Origin: DATKXO01 sp035528995
Lineage (GTDB): Bacteria > Planctomycetota > Phycisphaerae > UBA1845
Length of the DNA stretch: 28,490 bases
Assembly (NCBI GenBank): GCA_035528995.1
Contig: DATKXO010000008.1
Span: 1-28,490, forward strand
Direction of reading: 5' to 3'
This document shows, one piece after another, positions 23,532 through 28,490 of this stretch; positions within the stretch are counted from its first letter, which is position 1, and every line of letters starts with the position of its first letter. Made by a program: the position numbers and the translations under genes. The notes under the pieces were generated by a model that saw nothing but the letters and a program-made list of their open reading frames with translations, did no database searches and was not told where the DNA came from.

Positions 23532-23973
23532 CCTAACACGCGAACAGCGCAGCTTCTGCATGTCGCGTGTGAAGGGCAAGGACACGAAGATAGAGCAACG
23601 TGTTCGGTCCGCTCTGCACCGGCGAGGGCTGCGGTTCCGGAAGCATGTCGCGACCCTGCCGGGAAAGCCTGATGTCGTTTTCCTGGCTCGGCGCGTCGTC
23701 GTGTTCATCGACGGTGATTTTTGGCACGGCTATCGATTCCCGGCCTGGGAGCACACGTTATCGCGGTTTTGGCGCAGGAAGATCGCGGAAACGCGCGTCC
23801 GCGATCAGCGCAACTTCCGGTGCCTGCGACGCGCCGGCTGGCGCGTGATCCGGCTCTGGCAACACCAAATCGAAGAAGACCTTAACGCCTGCCTCGATCG
23901 CATCCACGCGGCGATGACCGACCTCGATGACTCTCCGCGGGCTTCGCATGCCGCTCGTCAGCCTCGGACCTGA
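23521..23973 (+). CDS. vsr: Vsr-family (very short patch repair type) endonuclease
   Basis: The 150-aa product matches the Vsr fold: MSRVKGKDTKIEQRVRSAL at the N-terminus, LPGKPDVVF with the catalytic Asp51, VVFIDGDFWHG with His69, and RAGWRVIRLWQHQIEED. E. coli Vsr nicks 5' to T in T:G mismatches that arise from 5-methylcytosine deamination. The zinc-binding Cys of E. coli GCFWHH is Asp66 here, so the zinc site is probably altered or absent. ATG 23521 overlaps the ATPase gene by 11 bases. In this context it could repair deaminated methylation sites or act as the restriction nuclease of the system, as proposed for Vsr-like enzymes beside MORC-like ATPases. The last 15 residues look unconserved. 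Confidence 0.93.
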   Translation: MTDNLTREQRSFCMSRVKGKDTKIEQRVRSALHRRGLRFRKHVATLPGKPDVVFLARRVVVFIDGDFWHGYRFPAWEHTLSRFWRRKIAETRVRDQRNFRCLRRAGWRVIRLWQHQIEEDLNACLDRIHAAMTDLDDSPRASHAARQPRT

Positions 23974-24013
23974 CCCATCCCCCGCCTCGCAGCCCTGCTC
24001 CCGCTGCCCCCCG

Positions 24014-24038
24014 CCGCGAAAAAAAAATCGCGGTTTTT
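24014..24038 (+). terminator. Rho-independent terminator after the Vsr gene
   Basis: CCGCGA (24014-24019) pairs perfectly with TCGCGG (24028-24033) around an eight-A loop and is followed by five T residues. It lies 40 bases after the Vsr stop and would end the trio transcript. Read on the opposite strand, the A-rich loop does not make a second T tail, so it is directional. Confidence 0.75.
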
Positions 24039-24200
24039 GACCCCGCCAGCCCCGTTTTCCGCAAACCGCACCCCCTGAAGGTGATCGGGCGCCAAGTTAT
24101 AGGGGTAGAGGAACGCAACCCTCAGGCACGGCTGCGCGTAGCCGACGCCACCGGAGGCCGACAGTCAAAGGGCCACGGGCACGAGACGCGCACGGCAGGC

Positions 24201-24231
24201 ACCCAACGCACCGGGCCAATACCCAACGCAC
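24201..24231. repeat. Short direct repeat, possible operator
   Basis: ACCCAACGCAC occurs at 24201-24211 and again at 24221-24231, a period of 20 bases or about two DNA turns. It lies about 245 bases before the lysine-ketoglutarate reductase gene. A protein-binding site is possible but unsupported by other evidence. Confidence 0.3.
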
Positions 24232-24408
24232 GGGTGCGCCCGACCGAACGGAGGTGACACGGACAGATCCGTCCCATGACACAACTGAATAAGCTCGCTG
24301 GTGCCCAAAGCCCGCGGCGCGTGTCAGTCCCGACAACTCAGATCGGCCTGCACGCTCGCCAAGAGCCCGACCCCCCGATAGGATACGCCGCTTTGTCGCG
24401 GCCAGCCC

Positions 24409-24425
24409 CCCATCGCACCGATGGG
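24409..24425 (+). other. Hairpin in the leader of the lysine-ketoglutarate reductase gene
   Basis: CCCATCG pairs perfectly with CGATGGG around a CAC loop, about 50 bases before ATG 24476. No T run follows. It may be a structured leader element, but it matches no riboswitch that I can recognise. Confidence 0.3.
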
Positions 24426-24475
24426 ACGGAGCGCCGGGAGGACGCACCGGGCGCGACCTATAGAAAGCGGGCGTC

Positions 24476-25813
24476 ATGAAGATCGGGATTCGTCGCGAAG
24501 ACAAGAGCCGTTGGGAGGCCCGCGTTCCGCTGGTGCCGGACGTGGTCCGGCGACTCATCCGCGACCAGGCCGTCGAGTTCCAGGTGCAGTCGTCGACGAT
24601 CCGGGCGTTTCCCGACGATGCATTCCGCGAAGCGGGCGCCCGGGTGGTGGAAGACCTGGCGGACTGCCCCGTCATCCTGGGCGTGAAGGAAATCCCGGTG
24701 GAGCGGCTCGAGGCCGGGAAGACGTACGTCTACTTCGCCCACGTGATCAAGGGGCAGCCGGTCAACATGCCGGCGCTGCGGCGGCTGATGGAGTTGGGCT
24801 GCCAACTGATCGACTACGAGAAGATCACGGACGACAAGAACCGCCGGCTGGTGTTCTTCGGCGACTTCGCCGGGCAGGCCGGCATGATCGACACGCTGTG
24901 GACCCTCGGCCGGCGCCTGGACCACGAGGGCGTCAAAAACCCGTTCAGCCGGGTCCGCCAGGCGCATGAGTACGATGACCTGGCGCACGCGCAGCGGGAG
25001 ATCGCGGCCGTCGGGGAGAGCATCCGCCGCGACGGGCTGCCGGAGGCGCTCCGGCCGCTGGTCTGCGGGTTCGCGGGGTACGGGGCGGTGTCGCGCGGGG
25101 CGCAGCGGATCTACGACCTGCTGCCGGTGGAAGAGATCCGGCCGGAGGACCTGGCGGCGGTTCCCGCCTCTGACCGGGCGACGCCCGGCTCGGATGGGGT
25201 GGTGGCCGCATCGGACCGGGCGGTGTTCAAGGTCGTCTTTCGCGAAGAGCACATGGTGGAGCGGATCGACGCGTCGGCCCCGTTCGAGCTTCAGGAGTAC
25301 TACAAGCAGCCGGAGCGTTATCGGGCCGCCTTCTTCCCGCACGTTCGGCATCTGACGCTGCTGATGAACTGCATCTACTGGGAGACGAAGTACCCCCGGC
25401 TGATCACGCGGGAGCAGTTCGGGGAGCTGTATGCCGACCCGGCGGGCGCGCGGCTGCGGGTCATCGGCGACATCACCTGCGACATCGACGGGTCGTTGGC
25501 CTGCACCACGCGGGCGACCGAGCCGGGCAACCCGGTGTACGTATACGATCCGGCCACGGGTCAGACCCGCGACGGGGTGGCCGGCACCGGGCCGGTGGTG
25601 CTGGCGGTGGACTTCCTGCCGTGCGAGCTGCCGGTGGATGCCTCGAACTACTTCAGTGCCTCGTTGGCTCCGTTCATTCCCGGGCTGGCGCGGGCCGATT
25701 TCGCCGGCGAACTGGCCGCCAGCGGGCTGCCGGCCGAACTCCAACGGGCAACCATCGTCTACCGGGGCGAATTGACGCCCCCCTACCGCTATCTCGAAGC
25801 GCACGTGAAATGA
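24476..25813 (+). CDS. Lysine-ketoglutarate reductase (saccharopine-forming) family protein
   Basis: The 445-aa product begins with the AlaDH/PNT-type N-terminal motif (MKIGIRREDKSRWEARVPL), followed by GVKEIP, YVYFAHVIKGQ and LIDYEKITDD. FGDFAGQAGMIDTL and VIGDITCDIDGS come later. This order matches the LOR half of bifunctional aminoadipic semialdehyde synthase, which condenses lysine and 2-oxoglutarate to saccharopine with NADPH. The next gene supplies the matching dehydrogenase. ATG 24476 has AAAGCGGG upstream but no ideal ribosome binding site. A small internal insertion near residues 230-250 (PASDRATPGSDGVVAASDRA) looks like a degenerate local duplication. Direction of flux and exact substrate are inferred from family and context. 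Confidence 0.85.
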   Translation: MKIGIRREDKSRWEARVPLVPDVVRRLIRDQAVEFQVQSSTIRAFPDDAFREAGARVVEDLADCPVILGVKEIPVERLEAGKTYVYFAHVIKGQPVNMPALRRLMELGCQLIDYEKITDDKNRRLVFFGDFAGQAGMIDTLWTLGRRLDHEGVKNPFSRVRQAHEYDDLAHAQREIAAVGESIRRDGLPEALRPLVCGFAGYGAVSRGAQRIYDLLPVEEIRPEDLAAVPASDRATPGSDGVVAASDRAVFKVVFREEHMVERIDASAPFELQEYYKQPERYRAAFFPHVRHLTLLMNCIYWETKYPRLITREQFGELYADPAGARLRVIGDITCDIDGSLACTTRATEPGNPVYVYDPATGQTRDGVAGTGPVVLAVDFLPCELPVDASNYFSASLAPFIPGLARADFAGELAASGLPAELQRATIVYRGELTPPYRYLEAHVK

Positions 25814-25910
25814 ACGGTCTCGTCCGGCACTGTGCTGGCACGGATCGTGCAGCAAAATCGGTCTTGATTCGAGGGAATTGTGCGCCCCATCCGGCGCAGG
25901 AGGTTATGCG

Positions 25911-27242
25911 ATGAAGAAGGTCCTCGTTCTCGGTGCCGGGCTGGTGGCTCGTCCGCTGGTGCGATACCTGCTTGGCCAGCCGGACTTCGCGGTTACCGTG
26001 GCCAGCCGAACCGTCCGCAAGGCCGAGGCCCTGGTCGGCGGCCACCCCCAGGGCAAGACCCTGCCGCTGCTGGCCAAAGAGACGGAGAAGCTGGAAGGGC
26101 TGATCGGGGAGCACGATCTGGCGGTCAGCCTGCTGCCGGCGCCTCAGCACCCGGTGGTGGCGGACCTGTGCGTGAAACACCGCAAGCACATGGTTACGAC
26201 CTCGTACCTGTCGCCCAAGATGACGGCCCTGGACAAGCCGGCGCGTGAGGCGGGCGTGATGATCCTCAACGAGATCGGGGTGGACCCGGGGATCGATCAC
26301 ATGTCGGCCATGCGGATCATTCACGACATCCAGCGGCGTGGCGGCAAGGTGGTCAGCTTCAAGTCCTACTGCGGCGGGCTGCCGGCTCCGGAAGCGAACG
26401 ACAACCCCTGGGGCTACAAGTTCTCCTGGAGTCCGCGAGCGGTCTGCACGGCGGGCAAGAACAACGCCCGGTACCTGCAGGACGGCAAGCTGGTCGAGGT
26501 TCCCGGGCCCGAGCTTTTCGCCCACCACCACACGGTGGAGGTGGCAGGACTGGGCACGCTGGAGGCTTATCCCAACCGGGACTCGCTGGGGTACATGGAC
26601 CTGTACGGTCTGGCGGACATCGAGACGATGTTCCGCGGCACGTTCCGGTACCAGGGTTGGTGCGAGACGCTGAAGAAGGTGGTGGACCTGGGCCTGCTCG
26701 AAGAGACGCCGGTGACCTATCCCGCGGGGACGACCTGTGCGCAGTTCACGGCCGGCCTGCTGAAAGGCACGCCGACCGGCGATCTTCGCCAGGACCTGGC
26801 CGGACAACTGGGCCTGGAGAAGTCGTCGCCGGTGCTGGACCGGTTCGAGTGGCTTGGGCTGCTCAGCGACGAGCCCATCGCCGTTACCGGGAAAGAGACC
26901 ACACCGCTGGACGTGCTGGCGGCCTGCATGGCCGAGAAGATGCCCTACCGGCCGGGCGAGCGTGACATGATCGCCCTGTGCCATTACTTCCTTGCCCGGT
27001 TCCCGTCGGCGGGCGATGAGCGGATCACCTCGACGCTGATCGACTACGGCCAGCCGGACGGTGATTCGTCGATGGCCCGCACGGTGAGCCTGCCTGCGGC
27101 GGTGGCGGCGAGGCTGATCGTGACCGGAGAGGTGTCTATGCCGGGGGTCCACATTCCGGTCGATCCGAGGATCTACAACCCGATCCTGGACGAGCTGGGC
27201 ACCATGGACATCCGCTGTATCGAGAAGACGACGAGGCTTTAA
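25911..27242 (+). CDS. Saccharopine dehydrogenase family protein
   Basis: AGGAGG at 25899-25904, six bases before ATG 25911, decides the start; in-frame GTG 25878 is rejected. The 443-aa product starts with a Rossmann motif (VLVLGAGLVARPL) and has SLLPAPQHPVVA, TTSYLSPKM, ILNEIGVDPGIDHMSAM and FKSYCGGLPAPEANDNPWGYKF, split here only by quotation. These are typical of the SDH half of LKR/SDH, which oxidises saccharopine to glutamate and aminoadipate semialdehyde. It follows the LOR-like gene after 97 bases, so the two probably form one operon for lysine degradation, or run in reverse for synthesis. Separate rather than fused polypeptides are usual in bacteria. Confidence 0.9.
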   Translation: MKKVLVLGAGLVARPLVRYLLGQPDFAVTVASRTVRKAEALVGGHPQGKTLPLLAKETEKLEGLIGEHDLAVSLLPAPQHPVVADLCVKHRKHMVTTSYLSPKMTALDKPAREAGVMILNEIGVDPGIDHMSAMRIIHDIQRRGGKVVSFKSYCGGLPAPEANDNPWGYKFSWSPRAVCTAGKNNARYLQDGKLVEVPGPELFAHHHTVEVAGLGTLEAYPNRDSLGYMDLYGLADIETMFRGTFRYQGWCETLKKVVDLGLLEETPVTYPAGTTCAQFTAGLLKGTPTGDLRQDLAGQLGLEKSSPVLDRFEWLGLLSDEPIAVTGKETTPLDVLAACMAEKMPYRPGERDMIALCHYFLARFPSAGDERITSTLIDYGQPDGDSSMARTVSLPAAVAARLIVTGEVSMPGVHIPVDPRIYNPILDELGTMDIRCIEKTTRL

Positions 27243-27279
27243 GCCGGGTCGGCGCAGGCGTCCCTTCTTAGGCAGCAGC

Positions 27280-27300
27280 GGCGCGTCAGCAGGACGCGCC
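27280..27300. terminator. Hairpin between convergent genes, possible bidirectional terminator
   Basis: GGCGCGTC pairs perfectly over 8 bp with GACGCGCC around AGCAG. It lies between the ends of the saccharopine dehydrogenase gene and the minus-strand small membrane protein gene. There is no T run on either side, so intrinsic termination is only a possibility. Confidence 0.35.
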
Positions 27301-27387
27301 GGGGGCCAATCCCGATTGTCTCGATTGAAGGTAGCTCGCCCGGTTGGGCATGCGCTGGATGGAGCACGATCTCGGCGACCCGACGGG

Positions 27388-27672
27388 CTATGTCCGCCGA
27401 ATCCGCGTCCGCGGCTGCTGAAGTGTCAGGAACGCGTTGCGCGGAGCGGTGAGTTCTTGACGGCGTTTCTCCTGCTCCGCTTCCCGGCGTCGCTGGTTGC
27501 GCTGCTGAATTCGGTTGACCACCAGGAGCAAGCCGCACAGCACCACGGCGATGATCAGGGCGACAATGACGGTCTGCACGCCATCGGCCGACGTCCGCTC
27601 GGCGAAGTGCTCGTGCACCGCTCCGACGCGCTCATCCGGGCTGATGAATTGGGCGAGAATCGTGGATGACAT
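27388..27672 (-). CDS. Small single-pass membrane protein of unknown function
   Basis: The 94-aa protein has a soluble N-terminus (about 1-32; SPDERVGAVHEHFAE), one strong transmembrane helix (about 33-52; VIVALIIAVVLCGLLLVV) and a basic, Gln/Arg-rich cytoplasmic tail. On the minus strand GGAGG lies seven bases before its ATG, which supports a real gene despite its size. It is convergent with the saccharopine dehydrogenase gene and divergent from sucC. I do not recognise the family. The tail could be shortened relative to relatives, but no frameshift can be shown here. Confidence 0.65.
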   Translation of the reverse strand: MSSTILAQFISPDERVGAVHEHFAERTSADGVQTVIVALIIAVVLCGLLLVVNRIQQRNQRRREAEQEKRRQELTAPRNAFLTLQQPRTRIRRT

Positions 27673-27934
27673 TCTCGGACCTCCGACACTCGGTCCCCCT
27701 CGCCGGTACGAGGGTCCTTCATACCCCTCTATCAGCCGTATCGGCGAGTCACCGCAGCCCCTTCAGCAAAAGGGCGCACGGTCGATGGCCCGTCCACCTG
27801 CCGTGGGGGGGCCCCGGCTGACGGCCGCTGGGTCCGTTTGCATCCCGCCCCGATCACGGACACAATAGCGGACCCGGGCAGGCGGCGCCGCCAGAGGGCC
27901 GTCACCGGCGAAGACCCGAAGGAGAAAGGAAAGC
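27673..27934. other. Divergent intergenic region before sucC
   Basis: This 262-bp region separates the minus-strand membrane protein gene from sucC. It holds a hairpin (CCCTCG/CGAGGG, 27697-27714) in the leader of the minus-strand gene and a candidate sucC promoter at 27838-27866. I see no gene in it. Confidence 0.5.
27838..27866 (+). promoter_or_regulatory. Candidate promoter of sucC
   Basis: TTGCAT (27838-27843) and CACAAT (27861-27866) are 17 bases apart. Each matches the sigma-70 consensus at four of six positions. The leader would be about 60 bases. Confidence 0.35.
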
Positions 27935-28490
27935 ATGAAGATCCACGAGTATCAGGCTCGAGAGTTGTTGGTCGATGCGGGCGTTCCGGTTCCGGCTTCC
28001 AAGGTCGTGGAGAGTGCCGCCGACGCGGTGGCTGCCCACGAGTCCATGGGTGGCACGGTGGTGGTCAAGGCCCAGGTCTTTGCCGGCGGTCGGGGCAAGG
28101 CCGGCTTCGTCAAGCTCTGCAAAACTCCGGACGAGACCCGTACCGCGGCCGAGTTCATGCTGGCCAACAAGATGGTCTCGAAGCAGACCGGGCCCGAGGG
28201 CATCCAGGTCAAGAAGCTGCTGGTGGCCGAGGCCGTGGACATCGAGTCGGAGTACTACGTGGCCGTCGTGCTCGATCGGGCCAAGCGCCGCAGCGTGGTC
28301 ATGGTGTCGCGCGAGGGTGGTGTGGAGATCGAGGAGGTGGCCGCCCGCGACCCCGACGCTATCCACAAGGAATGGGTCCACCCCCACCTAGGGCTGCTGA
28401 ACTTCAAGGTCGCCCGGCTGATCGGCGCCCTGGGCCTGACCGACAAGGAGCAGATGAAAGAAGCCGGCAAGGTGATCCAGGGCCTGACCC
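27935..28490 (+). CDS. sucC: Succinyl-CoA synthetase (ADP-forming) beta subunit, 5' part
   Basis: The reading frame runs off the window after about 185 codons. ATG 27935 follows the purine-rich AAGGAGAAAGGAA (27919-27931). The N-terminus MKIHEYQARELL and the ATP-grasp segment VVVKAQVFAGGRGKAGFVK are diagnostic of SucC, which with SucD converts succinyl-CoA to succinate with formation of ATP or GTP in the TCA cycle. The visible part covers most of the ATP-grasp domain (KKLLVAEAVDIESEYYVAVVLDR). sucD is expected just beyond the window. It is a partial gene at the edge, not a truncation. Confidence 0.95.
   Translation, partial: MKIHEYQARELLVDAGVPVPASKVVESAADAVAAHESMGGTVVVKAQVFAGGRGKAGFVKLCKTPDETRTAAEFMLANKMVSKQTGPEGIQVKKLLVAEAVDIESEYYVAVVLDRAKRRSVVMVSREGGVEIEEVAARDPDAIHKEWVHPHLGLLNFKVARLIGALGLTDKEQMKEAGKVIQGLT

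Larger units (their letters stand above)
23974..24475. other. Gap between the restriction-modification trio and the lysine catabolism genes
   Basis: The stretch holds the terminator at 24014-24038, a direct repeat at 24201-24231 and hairpins at 24261-24274 (ACGGA/TCCGT) and 24409-24425. A 67-codon ORF (24276-24479) ends in an ATGA overlap with the next gene, but its GGAGGTGA at 24250-24257 is too far away and its Arg/Pro-rich translation has no recognisable feature, so I do not call it. No convincing promoter for the next gene was found. Confidence 0.6.

Noticed and set aside
24276..24479. 67-codon ORF overlapping the lysine-ketoglutarate reductase start by ATGA
   Set aside because: The overlap is suggestive, but the ribosome binding site is 18 bases away and the translation is unstructured and Arg/Pro-rich.
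25674..27152. Minus-strand open frame of 492 codons
   Set aside because: It is antisense to the saccharopine dehydrogenase gene, and its His/Arg/Leu-rich translation has no domain pattern.
27239..27538. Minus-strand ORF as a frameshifted C-terminus of the small membrane protein
   Set aside because: The translation does not continue any recognisable domain, and there is no slippery sequence or alignment to support a frameshift.

Overview
The window comes from a GC-rich bacterial chromosome and most probably from a planctomycete of the Phycisphaerae or a relative. This placement is inference. It rests on a peptidoglycan/division cluster that ends at ftsQ with no ftsA or ftsZ, on an LysM gene inside that cluster, on an FG-GAP type lipoprotein, on dispersed GC-rich palindromes of a kind I associate with planctomycete genomes, and on a short ORF resembling the start of a protein family I recall from planctomycetes. 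No rRNA, tRNA, CRISPR array or transposase gene was found.

Positions 426-15760 hold a nearly complete division and cell wall (dcw) cluster, all on the plus strand: rsmH, a LysM membrane protein, ftsL, ftsI, murE, murF, mraY, ftsW, murG, murC, murB, ddl, ftsQ. Many junctions overlap (ATGA or TGATG), as expected of one translationally coupled operon. murD is missing from its usual place between mraY and ftsW. The largest gap before murE, between ftsL and ftsI, is occupied by a 119-bp inverted-repeat-bounded element that looks like a MITE. Two multi-pass membrane proteins of unknown function (15833-17351) follow ftsQ where ftsA and ftsZ would usually lie.

Positions 17352-20429 are accessory in character. 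They hold an orphan HNH endonuclease, a lipoprotein with FG-GAP/VCBS-like repeats, two tandem copies of the palindrome also found in the ftsL-ftsI element, and a cluster of at least five different hairpin repeats.

Positions 20351-24038 are the most interesting segment. A near-consensus promoter and a 40-codon ORF, probably the decapitated start of another gene, lead with an ATGA overlap into three tightly packed genes: a C5-cytosine DNA methyltransferase, a GHKL (MutL/MORC-like) ATPase with a C-terminal nuclease-like domain, and a Vsr-family endonuclease. A textbook Rho-independent terminator follows. The base composition of the ATPase gene is clearly lower in GC than its surroundings. The trio matches the general type of MutL/MORC-ATPase restriction-modification systems described computationally by Iyer, Abhiman and Aravind, so the class is known, but its mechanism is poorly understood and several details here are unusual.

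Positions 24476-27242 encode separate lysine-ketoglutarate reductase-like and saccharopine dehydrogenase-like proteins, probably for lysine catabolism through saccharopine. A small minus-strand single-pass membrane protein and the 5' part of sucC (succinyl-CoA synthetase beta subunit) end the window.
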